From: Cylicocyclus nassatus
Lineage: Eukaryota > Nematoda > Chromadorea > Rhabditida > Strongylidae
Direction of reading: 5' to 3'
NCBI GenBank assembly: GCA_958299035.1
Contig: CATQJL010000316.1
Coordinates: forward strand, 24,591,676-24,655,675
Length of the DNA: 64,000 bases
Part shown: positions 1 through 10,391 of the stretch, one piece after another
Position numbering within the stretch: the first letter of the stretch is position 1
Layout of the letters: each line of letters opens with the position of its first letter
The notes under the pieces: model-generated
What the model was told of the DNA's origin: nothing
What the model saw: only the letters and a program-made list of their open reading frames with translations
Database searches by the model: none
Translations under genes and position numbers: made by a program

Positions 1-349
1 AAATGAAGATTGTGAAAAATTGTCAAGCTTGGACATAGTAAAAACCATGGGTTCGAAATTTCGGCGTTTATATCAGTGAGCAAAAGAGAAATCGGCATGT
101 GGGCTTGACAGTTAGAAAGAGGAGGAAAAGATGCGTTGGGTAGTGCTTAGAGCGTTTCCCTATCTTTGTTCCACGTATTTTCATGATAGGTTGAAAAAAC
201 GGACAAAACTTTCGAGACAACCTAATATATTATGTTAAGGCACGGATTAATTATCCATACTGGAAATACTTTGTAAGCGTTGGAAAAGGAACCTATACGA
301 TTCCAACCAACGTAATGGAAGGATTATAAATCGAGTAAAAACTTTGACC
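1..349. other. No gene recognised, left edge
   Basis: AT-rich sequence with no open frame of interest and no splice-like exon that I can support. It precedes the first terminal repeat of the family A foldback that starts at 350. Confidence 0.5.
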
Positions 350-428
350 CTTACAAGGGAAGTTCACTTAGTCGAAGTGGCGATTTGGAAGGAGATCTAC
401 ACCAATGGATAAAGCTTAAAACGCTGAT

Positions 429-900
429 CTTACAAGGGAAGGATGGTCAGTCGAAGTGGCCTTTTGCGACGAATTACGTACCATGTTGGAGAGCATAAAA
501 CGCCGATTTTAAATCTGTCTTCCTTATCTGCGGCGCATTCCTGGACGAGGAGTTATGAGCGTTTGTTGGAGAAAAAACTGAATGTGCAAATAATATAAAA
601 ACAGCAGTAACATTATTCCTTGAACCAGCGGTAATCTTTCCAGCACTCTGTAAAATAAATGCTCTTAAGTCAAATATATCCGCACTCCGGCTGTCTCATT
701 CAAGCGCTGGAAAAATTTTAGCAATTGTTTTTATCCAGGAGAAACACTCATTTTTTTCTCCTTTAAACGCTCATAACTCCTCCTACAGGAACGCGCCGCA
801 GATAAGGAAGACAGATTTGTAATTAGCGTTTTATGACCTCCATAACTGTCTACAAGCCATCTCAAATGGCTACTTCGACAAAACTTCCTTCCCTTGTTAG
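429..900. mobile_element. Family A foldback element, inner copy
   Basis: This 472-bp element starts CTTACAAGGGAAGG and ends CCTTCCCTTGTTAG. Its arms of roughly 150 bp contain the family core (GCTGATTTTAAATC, then GACGAGGAGTTATGAGCG). It sits inside the left arm of the outer family A element, so it is the younger insertion. It has no coding capacity. Confidence 0.75.
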
Positions 901-1509
901 ATGTACCTTCTACATCTGCAACGCACTGTTCTGAAAAAAAAGTTATAAGCTTTTCTAAAGCCAAATTCTCGTGCATTTTCAGTCGCAAAATCATGATAAT
1001 CGCTACACAAAAACGTGCAAGCTCAAGCAAACCACTTAGTAAGCATTTTAGTTTTAATTTGAGTTCATCCGAACGCTTTCGAGTGTTTTCCGACCATGTT
1101 GTTTATCCACCGGTCGCCATTTCCTTCCCAGATGCTTCCAGTTATATACAAAAAAGCCCATAACCTCCATCTCGAAGAACGCGTCGCAGATATTGAAGAT
1201 ATATTTGTGAACATCGTTTTACGTTCTATCCATTGGTAGTTTCCAAAAAGTTTCCGACGCGACGCGTTTTTCTAAATGGAGGTTATGGGGTTTTTTGTAC
1301 ACATAATGGAAGTGTGATCAAGGAATGAAATGACGACCTGTGGATGAAAAGCATGGTGAAAAACACTCGAAAACGTTTGGATGAACTCGACTTAGACCTA
1401 CAACGCTTAGTGGTTTGCTTGAGGTTGCACATTTTTGTATAGTAGAGAATATCTCGATTTTGCGACTCAAAAATAAATGCACTAAAATTTGGCTTCAGAA
1501 AAGCTCGTA

Positions 1510-1951
1510 TGTTACGCAATAGGAGGCCTGCTCTAGGCGCTATCGCGGGGGCTCGGCGTGGTGTCCAGGGGTTTGTTAAGTCCTTTATTGAAGCGATCCT
1601 CCAAGCGATTGGCGTCGGCGTCCTCCTCGGCTTGGTTCCTCGATTGATCGACCGCTCACCACGTAGCTCGAAGACAAAAAGTGATTTGAACCAAGCGGAG
1701 CCGCCTTATATAGCGGCCGAGAAGATGTGCATGCCGCGCCAATCGCCTGGTCCTGCCACAACGGCGGGTGCGCATACGAAACCATGCCAAACAATAGGAA
1801 ATTCATATCGAAAACGAACCAAACGAGATCGTAACAACAATTGCAACATCAAAATAGCAAAATAAGATCAAGGAAAGAGGTACGCGCTAAGAATAAAGCA
1901 CATTTGGACATAGATCATTCATATGTGTGTTTCTTTTTCATTTCCTTTACA
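1510..1951 (-). repeat. 3' LTR of the Gypsy element
   Basis: This is the partner of the LTR at 10188-10632 and is preceded by the target duplication CGTA (1506-1509). A TATA-like stretch lies near 1704-1712 and the polyadenylation signal (complement of TTTATT) at 1584-1589. The bases inside its inner edge (1952-1990) are not a recognisable polypurine tract on the minus strand. Confidence 0.95.
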
Positions 1952-2246
1952 TCCCGGGCGATGGCGAGAGTCGTCCCGACTCTGAGGTTGCTGGCGTGGG
2001 GTGCGACCGTGGCCTTCGAACTGCTGGCGACCGGGAACGACGACTTCCACTGCGTACGGGAGAGTGGGGGCGGCGGTGTGATGGTCCTTGTTCCGGGCTC
2101 GCTAGGCGATGACTGCTTCCTGGGCGGCTTGGCGACTCACGGTGGTACGATGACGTGCTCCCGGGGCTGGCTGCTTTACGATCACTGGCGGGGCAGTCGT
2201 CTATACGAAGGTGGCGTGGCGGACTACGACGACGGCTGCTGGATCG
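1952..2246. other. GC-rich region between Gypsy pol and 3' LTR
   Basis: Internal sequence of the retrotransposon, unusually GC-rich compared with the window. It is open in several frames, but no protein signature is seen. It would include the polypurine tract, which is not obvious. Confidence 0.5.
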
Positions 2247-2516
2247 TTAACGGCGGCGTGGCGGGCTAGAATGTCGACTGCTGGTAGGTGGGCGATGGAA
2301 CGTTATAGGCTGTTGGTGGCGCTGCCTCTGCGGGTCTTCGGTGACCCAGAAGTTGGGCATTCTCTTTTCCCTACGACGCTTTCTCGCACGAGCTTTTTCT
2401 CGAGCCCGCTGCTCCCTCAGGTGTGTCGATGCAAAGTTGAACTCCGGGAGGCGAACGAGGTCGGCGAGGGTGATGCGCATTTTCTCCAGGTACAGCAACA
2501 TCTGCTTGTCCGACAA
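2247..2516 (-). pseudogene. Gypsy polyprotein basic C-terminal tail
   Basis: After a frameshift near 2520 the polyprotein appears to continue here (MSDKQMLLYLEKMRITLADL), followed by a strongly basic run rich in Arg and Lys (residues about 33-53) and then Pro/Ser. A basic tail could bind nucleic acid or act as a nuclear signal, but that is a guess. It ends about 300 bp before the 3' LTR. Confidence 0.5.
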
Positions 2517-3941
2517 GATTGAAGTGGAATTGCGCCGGGGTGGGTGCCCAAGCAGACCGCGGGATGGGTGTAGGGGGCAGCGTCTAATACATCCGAGTAA
2601 TGATCCCGTACCAGGGCTTCGAAGTTCCTTCGGGGGTCCGTCATGTAGCGCGTGAATTCTCTACACACTTCGCCCATTCTTCTCCATTCAGCCGCATTGC
2701 AATCCTCGTATGGAGACGGGAAAAAAGCGAGCGCCCCTCCATCAACTAGATGTCTTTCCAAGCTTATTAGGAGCTGCCTCATGGGCCGGCTGTCGGGCAT
2801 CGTCTGCGGCCAGATGATGATGATACTTTTAGTGATCACGTGGGACAGCAGTTTCGTAGCGAGTGATCCAAAGTCAGTGTAGATGTAGATAGTGATATTG
2901 TCTTCATATCCGATTTCGGCGTTTACCCTTGCAAAGGCAACCGGCACTGCAATGAAGACATCTCTCTCGGTACTTCTTGCGGGGGCTGGAGGTTCCAGCT
3001 GTTCCAGCATCGTTATGGCTTCCATGACAATTTCACTCAAATTGTACTGCACCGTCCACGGAAAAACTACGGGATGTTCGTAGCGTATCCCTTTCGCGGC
3101 GGCGAGCCTCTCAGCATACAGGGAGCAACGGCGGCGATGTCCATCCATGGCAAGCGCCAATCCATACGAGGTGATGAACTGCGAGTTCTTCCTCCTCAAT
3201 TCAGTCTCCTTTCTTTCGTCACTCACCCCAGCATTGCTCCTCTGACACGGACGCGACATTGGCAAGCTGAACATATCTTCCACTTTCTTCAATCGTGCCA
3301 TAGCGTGCGTCAAGCTAGGCAGTGCGACGTGGGCCATATGTCCGAAGAGGCCACGTTCACATCGAAAACGAAGATGGAGCGGGTCGTTTGCGTCGATCAG
3401 CGTCCTGCAAAAGTAAGTTGAGCCACATATTACTGGATCAGATACGAGTTTCTTGCGCGGAAGTCCGCTTTTTCCCCTACTTTTCCTGATCCTAAGGGGT
3501 TCATCGGATATTCCCCGGTGTAGTTTTCTTAGCAGGTCAAAAGGCACTCTAGCTGGCTCTTTGTACGCACCTATGAGTGTTATCAGCGCGCTATTGCTGC
3601 TAGTTTCCAACACCCGATAGGAGCCTTCCCAGGGATTGGCTAACTTAGGGTTGCGTGATGATTGCCGCACTTCCGGTATCTTCATATAGACTCGGTCGCC
3701 TGTTTGCCGAGGAATAGGACGCGAGTCAACTACTTTTTCGCGATCATACGAGGCTTTCATTTGCTCTCGCATTTTTTCATTCACTCCTCGGGCGTATTCA
3801 CGGGCAATCTGTGTGCCAACCGCTGACTCCTGCGCGTAAGTGTCCAAGTCCACGGCGAATTTGCTGACTTCCGATCCAGTCACATCCCATGGAACGTGCG
3901 CGTCAAATCCATGCAATAGCAAGAAAGGCGATTCTCCTGTG
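2417..3941 (-). pseudogene. Gypsy integrase C-terminus fused to an extra domain
   Basis: Coding resumes after the inserted transposon with SPFLLLHGFDAHVP, the normal end of a Gypsy integrase core. An SH3-like integrase C-terminal segment follows (GDRVYMKIPE, then LANPWEGSYRVLE, residues about 80-115). The frame does not end there. About 380 more residues follow: a basic linker, a Cys/His-containing stretch, then a compact alpha/beta-like segment with IYIYTDFGS, SIIIIWPQTMP, LLISLERHLVDGGALAFFPS and EWRRMGEVC. I do not recognise this domain by a standard name; similar tails occur, to my recollection, on other nematode Gypsy polyproteins. The frame shifts near 2520. The listed start is the transposon junction, not a start codon. 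Confidence 0.85.
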
Positions 3942-5421
3942 CATACCTTCGATAGTCAAGAGACAGAGGCTAGAAAGTGATAGTTGTTTGAGTTCCTGCC
4001 CCCTATAAAAAGTGAAGGTTGTTTCAGAAAAATAGACGAAAATTTAGAGATACAAATTAAATTAGAAAACTTAGAAAATTCATATAAAGCAGAGGTTAGC
4101 ACATCACCAAATCTGAAACCTTAACTTGGTGGTTTCCTACGCAGAGTTTCGTCTCCAGGATTGCCGGTTAAATTGGGTGGCAACAACAACAAAGTTCTTT
4201 TTCAGTCAAAAAAAGCGCTGTTTAGCTGTGGCATTAGTTGGGAGACTGAAAGAAAGAACTTGTCAACAACTGAATTGAACATGTTAAACATGTCTGTAAA
4301 GTTGTGTTGCACATCGACGCCAATCTGATTTTTGACGCGTCCTTTAAATTTTCACCCCCGCATAGTCGTTTCGTACGCTGCGACGTTGTCTGGATTCTTC
4401 CGCTCATCATTCTGAGCATGTATCGTCCAAGCTGGAAAAAATTCGTTGCAAAAGCACAGAAAGAGAACAAGGTAAAGAAAAACGCACTTTTTTGTATTTT
4501 TCACAAAAAAACGGCATAAGCAAAGAAGTAAGGTCGGCGACGTTGTTTACATCATAGACAGAAACAAGACCTATCGAATACACAAAAAAACGAGTGAAAA
4601 AGTTAAACTGAAGAAAAAAACCAGAGGTTTTCGAAAACGCCGTTTTTCGAGGATTTCTCGTTTAAATCCTAAAAAGACGTTTCGCGACATTGTCAGCGTG
4701 AAAATAGAGATCAAAAGCTTTAATATGATATATAGATTATCGAAATTGGGCTCCGAACAACGAAGAAAAGGGTACCAGAGCCAAATGCCCAGCGCCCTGC
4801 ATTTGAGGTAGCGAGGTAGCGCGCAGCGCGCGGAGACGCAGACGAGCAGCGGAGACAGACCAGAGCCGACGGGGCATTTGGCTCTGGTCGTGGATCTTCG
4901 CAGGGTCTCAACGAAACCCTGCAACATTATATATCATTGTGATCCTCATGAGACGGCCAGGAGCACTGACAACGTCGCGGGTCTTGAAAATCACTCCATA
5001 ATGAGGTAGACCAGCATTCATATGGCGACTTTTTGCGCAAGATTTGAGCGCAGTTTTTCGTTTTCATTGAACTCTAGCGGCTTTGATAAACTACCAACAT
5101 TCAACCGCAGTTCAGAGAAAGGTTAATTGAGAAATTTTGCCCTAGTTTTTGAATTTTTGAATAAAAACCTTCTTTTCAACAAAAAAGGCCATAAAAACGC
5201 AATCCTTCGGTTTTTTTTTGAGCTTCTTTTGAATGTCACTGCTATATTTGCCCCATTTAGATTCATCCCTATACGGTTACGTCATTAGTTATGTCATAAT
5301 TTCCGGAGCTTCGCCCCGGATGACTTCTGTACTTCTCCTCAGGTGAAGGTTGTGTTCTGTCATGACGCTCAAAGTGAAGGTTACCAGAGTACATGGCTTG
5401 GCTCTATGTATCGAAGGTATG
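3942..5421. mobile_element. 1480-bp TIR transposon with 8-bp target duplication
   Basis: The ends are perfect 13-bp inverted repeats (CATACCTTCGATA inward from 3942, and its complement ending at 5421). The 8 bases CTCCTGTG occur directly on both sides (3934-3941 and 5422-5429). Removing the element and one copy restores the integrase reading frame exactly. No transposase frame is present, so it is non-autonomous. An 8-bp duplication fits hAT or P-like elements. The terminal bases CAT resemble P-type ends more than typical hAT ends, but this is weak. A 17-bp inverted repeat lies inside. Confidence 0.9.
4774..4888. repeat. Perfect 17-bp inverted repeat inside the 1480-bp transposon
   Basis: ACCAGAGCCAAATGCCC at 4774-4790 is inverted at 4872-4888, enclosing a GC-rich loop with short GCGCGC palindromes. 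It could be a structural hairpin or a tiny nested element. No target duplication is visible. Confidence 0.7.
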
Positions 5422-6253
5422 CTCCTGTGGATTCGTGGACGGTAGTGTTGTAAGCGAAGACGCAAGCTGGTAGGATTTTATTCCACTCTACCGCCACCTG
5501 CACTTTTTTCCGTAGCATTGCGATGATAGTCTGATTAAATTGCTCGGTAATGCCGTTCTCGCGCGGGTTATAGCCTTTGGTGAACACCTGTTCACATCCC
5601 ATCAACTTCCTTAGCTTTTCCATTAGCTTATTTTCGAACTCTCCCCCTTGGTCCGAGAGGATGCATTTGGGCTGGCGCCCGCCTTCTGCCACCCAACGTT
5701 CGAAAAAGACTCGAGCTACGACCGTTGCGGATTTGGATGGAATGGCATAAGCCCCTGCGAATTTTGAGAAATGATCAACCACTGCCAGGATATAGCGGTT
5801 ACCTTCTATTGTGGGTCCCATTTCTAGGATATCCATCCCGACAATCTCGAATGGCTTACTAGTCACTATCGGTTCCAACGAGGGAACCGTTGCGCGTTGC
5901 GTATTGTGGCACAAGCATTCACGACATTCTTCCGACCACAGCCAGACGTCTCGTCGCATTGTTTCCCAAAAATATCTTTTACAAAGCTCACGCCACACCT
6001 TCTTAGGGCCAAAGTGTCCCGCTAGTATCCCATAGTGCGCCTCATAAAAGATTTTCTTCCTTTCCGATGGGGGCACGACTTTGTGCAAGTAGTCCTTGTC
6101 CACCAGCATTAGGTAACCCTGAATCATTATAAAGTCAGCTACTCTGAACTTCACCGATGTTTCCGGGAACTCTACCTTACCGTCTACGTCGCCCTTTTCC
6201 AGGCTTTCGATAACTTTTTGTAAGCCGGTATTTCGCGTAGTTCCCTTGTCCAT
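5422..6253 (-). pseudogene. Gypsy integrase, N-terminal zinc and catalytic core
   Basis: The zinc-binding His residues (HYGILAGHFG) and Cys pair (CRECLC) come first. The catalytic core follows with Asp in VGMDILEMGP, Asp in ILSDQGGEF and Glu in NGITEQFNQ, so the DDE triad is intact. The frame continues to YNTTVHESTG and is then cut by the transposon at 3942-5421. The 8 bases CACAGGAG (minus strand) at the cut are duplicated, and coding resumes at 3941. Confidence 0.93.
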
Positions 6254-6560
6254 TGCGTTTCCTCAACCGCACAGGCTACGATAAGCTCACTCGGCATACT
6301 GTCCGCCTTATCCGCGCGATGCACTTGTTCACACGTTGCTCCGCGACTCAGCGCGTCTGCCACCCGATTTGCGGCACCTTTCAGATAGGCAATTTTCAAG
6401 TTATATTTCTGCAGCTCAAGCGCCCAGCGTAGCACCCGATCTGAAACGTTTGTTTTCTTGAAGATTGCTGTCAGCGCTTGGTGATCTGTGTACACCTCTA
6501 CGGGTAGACCATAGACAAACATATGGAACTTCCGTAAGGCGAACACGACTGCCAACGGCC
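6184..6560 (-). pseudogene. Gypsy RNase H C-terminal part and linker
   Basis: This frame continues RNase H with ALRKFHMFVYG, VYTDHQALTAIFK (catalytic Asp) and NRVADALSRG, the usual end of the Gypsy RNase H. It then enters the linker before integrase and runs out of frame near 6225 inside an A-rich run, where the integrase frame takes over. RNase H removes template RNA during cDNA synthesis. Confidence 0.9.
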
Positions 6561-7687
6561 TCGAGGTCCGTCACGTGATACCTTCTTTCGCAGCTTGTCA
6601 AACCTTTTGATGCGAAGAAGATCGGGTGCAGCAACCTGTCATCCCCTTCCTGGCTAAGGACTGCGCCCAAGCTTTGTTGACTAGCATCTGTATGAATTTT
6701 GAAGGGTTTTGTCCCACTTCGAGCGCCTTCGATATCCGGTTGAGCGAGGACTGGAGCTTCGGTGATGATCTTTTTCAATTTTTCAAAGCTTGCTCTTGTC
6801 TCCGTGGTCCATTCGAACTTTTTCTTCTCCGAGGTTAGCTCATGCAGGGGGCCCGCTACTTTAGAAAAGCCAAGCACGAATTTTCTATAGTATGAGCACA
6901 TCCCAAGGAAGGTCCGGAGGTTTGAACGCGACTGCGGTAAGGGGTATTTTTGAATTGCCTCTATCTTAGCCGGGTCCATATGTAAGCCATCTTGATCTAT
7001 GATGTGACCAAGAAACTCCACCTTTCTCTCAAACAAAACGCATTTTCTCGGGTTTAGTTTGAGTCTTGCCTCTTCTAGCTTTTCGAAGACTTTTTCGAGC
7101 ATGACCACTTGTCTCTCCGCTGAATCTGTAGCAACAATGATATCATTCAGATAGCAAAACACCTCTCCGCTCTCCAAAAAAGCACACAGGACGTTGTGCA
7201 TTAGCCTCTGGAAAACTGGAGGAGACGCCGATAATCCAAATGGCAACACCCGGAACTGAAAGAGACCTTCCGTGGTGGCAAAAGCAGAATTTTGTTTAGC
7301 GTCTTTAGAGAGACTTATCTGCCAATAGCCAGAAGACAGATCAAGAGTCGAAAAGAACGACTTCCCCTTTAAGCTCTGTAAGATGGAGTCGATCGACGGC
7401 AGCGGGTAGCTATCCACTTTGGTGACCTTATTCACTTTGCGGTAGTCTAATAGCCTGAGTGATCCATCCTTCTTATGGACAAGCACGATTGGTGGAGCCC
7501 AGCTCGACTTATTCGGCTCGATCACTTTTCTAGCTTGGAGATCGTTTAAAATGCGACGAAGCTCGACTCGAGTTGCGAGAATTCCCTCCTCCGGCGGCCC
7601 TTTTCGGCAGATCGGCAACATTTTGGTCTCTCCTGACCCAACGTACACCCTCTTCGTGATAGTAACTGCTTCAGATCGCTGCTTCCT
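6416..7687 (-). pseudogene. Gypsy reverse transcriptase and RNase H start
   Basis: Motifs appear in the order expected for a Gypsy RT: WAPPIVLVHKKDGSLR, LDYRKVNKVT, SYPLPSIDSIL, FFSTLDLSSGYWQI (first catalytic Asp present), FQFRVLPFGLSASPPVFQ, then CYLNDII where the family has YxDD. The first Asp of that pair is Asn here (codon AAT), which should abolish polymerisation. The thumb follows (LGHIIDQDGL) and then RNase H (HTDASQQSLGAVLSQ, with the Asp present). The frame switches near 6555, where RNase H continues in another frame. The length up to that point is close to a full RT. Confidence 0.93.
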
Positions 7688-7899
7688 TTACACAGTTGGG
7701 GACTTCCAGGATTTGCTACTACCTAGAATGCTTCTAATATTTGCGAGGTTAAGACCGAGCTTCGATAATGCGTTCGTACCGAGCACAATCATACCATCCC
7801 CTCCTGCCAATACAAAGAGAGCTATTTCGTGCTGCACGCCATTATCCAGTTGAAGAATCAGTCTAACAGCTCCTTTGAAGCTCATCTGGTTGCTCGACG
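7688..7899 (-). pseudogene. Gypsy protease, C-terminal half
   Basis: This frame holds the second half of the retropepsin fold, including a hydrophobic strand and MIVLGTNALSKLGL, the usual ILG-type motif near the end of such proteases. It is followed by an in-frame TAA at 7688-7690. RT lies in the same frame after the stop, so this is a point nonsense change between protease and RT. Confidence 0.8.
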
Positions 7900-7901
7900 C
7901 A

Positions 7902-8663
7902 TCATGTGGTGGTCATCAGTGGTGCAAGTTTGTCTATCGGCACTTCTTCGACATGTGCATCTAGGTCAAATCCGCTGTCTCTGCTCGCTACGAGCATATT
8001 CAACGGTATGATGCTGACCTGAGAACCTGTATCAATGAGGGCTTTCCGAGATAGACCTAACAAGCGGACATTCATGATCATTTGCTCTCCTACCAAGTCA
8101 TTTTCGTTCGGTGTCGTCCCGAGAGAGCTGCTTATCCATTTGCTCAAAGAGGTTGTAAAAATCTTAGGTGCTTCCGCTGTAGGCTCCTTTCTCGCCGCTT
8201 TCGTTATCTTCGGCTTGGTACATTCGCGACTGTAGTGTCCGTTTCCATTACAGTTGTGGCATTGCGGTTGCCTTCTCCTGATTGCGTTTGAAGTATCTGT
8301 CTGCCCAGCGGGCTTACTCGGCACTTGTGTTCTGTTCTTGTTACTAGATATGTTCCTCCTGGCACCAACATTTGGCACGGAATCCGTACTTCGCAGCATT
8401 GCGTTAGCCACTTCCTTACTTCGCTCGCATCTTTGTGCCATCGTTTTTACCAATTCGTAAGCCATTTCCTTAGGCGCGCTCTCCATCATTGAAAAGAACT
8501 GTAAGTACTCCGGCCATCTGACTAGTTGTGACACCAGTTCTCCTGCTCGAGTCCTTGATAACTCCTTCTCTGACGCATCCGGGTACGCTTTTTGCGTTAA
8601 CCTTTCCAGCTGTACACAGTATGAGGCTAGGTCCCCACCCATTCTCAGGTGTTTGAGGTCCAT
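7902..8663 (-). pseudogene. Gypsy gag C-terminus, zinc knuckle and protease start
   Basis: This 253-codon frame continues gag. It has one CCHC zinc knuckle (CHNCNGNGHYSREC, residues about 134-147) that binds nucleic acid, then a linker, then the aspartic protease active site LIDTGSQVSIIP near residue 210. The catalytic Asp and the DTG triplet are intact. The frame ends in a stop at 7902-7904, and the protease continues one frame away from about 7899, so one frameshift lies between the active site and the flap. Gag and protease are encoded without an intervening stop in this part, suggesting a single Gag-Pol frame originally. Confidence 0.9.
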
Positions 8664-8675
8664 ATACGCTTTCGT

Positions 8676-9250
8676 CTAGTTTGCGGAATCGTGAACCGTA
8701 AACTGACTGCGCATTGCCTCAATAATATTCTCTAGTGGGCCTTCTCTGATCCTTCGTGGTAACGCTTCTGCGACCATCCTTGGGTGTCCTCCTAGTTTTG
8801 ATAGGGACAGATGCACCAACATATCATTACGCAACCCCGAGCCGTCGTATTTCATTTCAAATTTCATTACGAACTCATCCCACCCTTTCCCTTGGGGTTC
8901 TCTAAAAGTTTCCACATCCGGGAGGGTCATTGCAGCAAACATTTGTGCCACGGGATGAGTACTGCGATCGCTGAGCCTACCTTGCGACTGGTTGCTGAAC
9001 GTCGATAGGTTCACCGGTGTCGCTCGCGACGAGTTCTTCTTTTCTTGCTGAAACAAAGGGGAATCATCCTTTGTCCTACTTCTCACTGACTGTGTTTGGG
9101 ACTCGCCTTGTGCCGCCGCTATCGGATCGAAATCGGCAAAGTAGACTACGTCTTCAAAGTCTCCTGCGTTCTCTTGCGAGATAGCAGGCTGCTGGGACGT
9201 TGAGGGTCCCGGCTCATCCGACGGTACCTGAATGATCTGAGATTTACGTC
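8676..9250 (-). pseudogene. Gypsy gag, capsid-like region
   Basis: The frame contains the typical retrotransposon gag signature: a FREP segment followed by GWDEFVMKFEMKY, then a hydrophobic helical region ending near IIEAMRSQF. This domain packages the element RNA in a particle. The frame is open upstream of the first Met (9086), back to about 9250, with an acidic stretch. It stops at an amber codon (8676-8678) and resumes without a frame change at 8675, so the stop is a nonsense mutation rather than the natural gag end. Confidence 0.85.
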
Positions 9251-9252
9251 TG

Positions 9253-9762
9253 CTAACCGTTTTTCATTTCTTTCACTGCTTTTACAAGAAGCGCAGGCTG
9301 GACGTTCATAATCTCTACAAGTTCGTCAATGAGTTTAAGGCTGCGCGCGCCGCGCGTTAGCGTCCGATAAATAGCGAGTGGCCTTTGAGTTAGCAAATTC
9401 TCTACGGAGTTAAGGTCCTCTGTTGCTTTTTCTAGCGCTTCTAGCTTCTTCCTGATTCCTTCACACTCAGTCATGATGCAGTTCCCCGCTAAACTTACCA
9501 ACGCTTCGCACGATTTGGACTGAGCGCGAGTATTTAACTCAGGCTGATCCGCGAGCGTTTTCGGCAAATTTGCAAGCGCTTCAAGTTTCTCTTTCAAATG
9601 GCTCAGAACTCGAATTACCTGTGCTTTGTCCTTTTTAGCAATGTCTTGAACGACATTTACCAAGTTCTGAAGCGTTTTGTTCATCGACTCGAGCTGCTCA
9701 GAATGCGACGGCTCATCCAAGAGCAGTCTGTCGATCTCCATCTCATCTATGTCTTCGGTCAT
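9253..9762 (-). pseudogene. Gypsy gag, N-terminal coiled-coil region
   Basis: A frame of 169 codons begins MTEDIDEMEIDRLLL about 425 bp inside the 5' LTR. The protein is highly charged and helical. Spaced Leu/Ile residues around residues 20-110 suggest a coiled coil that could support particle assembly. It ends at a stop after MKNG. The same strand is open in a different frame from just past this point (RRKSQ) into the capsid segment, and an A-rich run lies at the switch, so a one-base indel there best explains the break. The role as matrix-like gag is inferred from position; the sequence itself is not conserved enough for me to name a family. Confidence 0.75.
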
Positions 9763-10187
9763 GTGTGCCTGAAATAGAACTGTGTTTCTTCACTTGTTCT
9801 CTTTCTTTTTCTTTACTAGTACGCAACGCGAACACGATATTTGCGAGTAACCTCTCCGTGTATCAAAAACGGTACGCGCACTTCGCTCCGCTCCCTACAA
9901 CAAGCGGGCTTCTGTCATGTATATGATACACTCAAACAGCGTATATTTCCCTGACCGAGAAACTTTGTCAGTACTCGGTACACGCGCGTACGCCTCACCC
10001 CTTAGGATTGAAGCTGGCCGTGTAACTGACGCGCTTCTCTCCACAATTGAGAAGGCTCGATGTGCTGTACACCGAGTGCTCTTCAATAAGGGAAATATAC
10101 ACTGCCACTACACTAGGTAGGTTACACGTCTTGACCGTTACAACGGTCGTTTCGGCGGAGGATTCCTTCCGTTTGGTTCGGCCCCTA
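9763..10187 (-). other. Gypsy 5' leader
   Basis: Untranslated leader between the 5' LTR and the gag start. The bases next to the LTR (minus strand AGGGGCCGAACC) would be the primer-binding site but do not start with the TGG that pairs with a tRNA CCA end. A short imperfect inverted repeat occurs around 9930-10100. Confidence 0.5.
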
Positions 10188-10261
10188 TGTTACGCAATAG
10201 GAGGCCTGCTCTAGGCGCTATCGCGGGGGCTCGGCGTGGTGTCCAGGGGTTTGTTAAGTCC

Positions 10262-10267
10262 TTTATT
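10262..10267 (-). promoter_or_regulatory. Candidate LTR polyadenylation signal
   Basis: AATAAA on the minus strand, about 120 bp downstream of the TATA-like box in the same LTR. The equivalent hexamer in the 3' LTR is at 1584-1589. Confidence 0.45.
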
Positions 10268-10382
10268 GAAGCGATTCTCCAAGCGATTGGCGTCGGCGTC
10301 CTCCTCGGCTTGGTTCCTCGATTGATCGACCGCTCACCACGTAGCTCGAAGACAAAAAGTGATTTGAACCAAGCGGAGCCGC

Positions 10383-10391
10383 CTTATATAG
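10383..10391 (-). promoter_or_regulatory. Candidate LTR TATA box
   Basis: The minus strand reads CTATATAAG in the middle of the 5' LTR, inside a short palindromic GC context. It is the only TATA-like element in the LTR and lies upstream of the AATAAA on the coding strand. Assignment rests on position only. Confidence 0.45.

Noticed and set aside
1509..1865. 118-codon plus-strand frame repeated almost identically at 10187-10543
   Set aside because: Both copies are the antisense of the Gypsy LTRs. Their similarity is LTR identity, not protein conservation.
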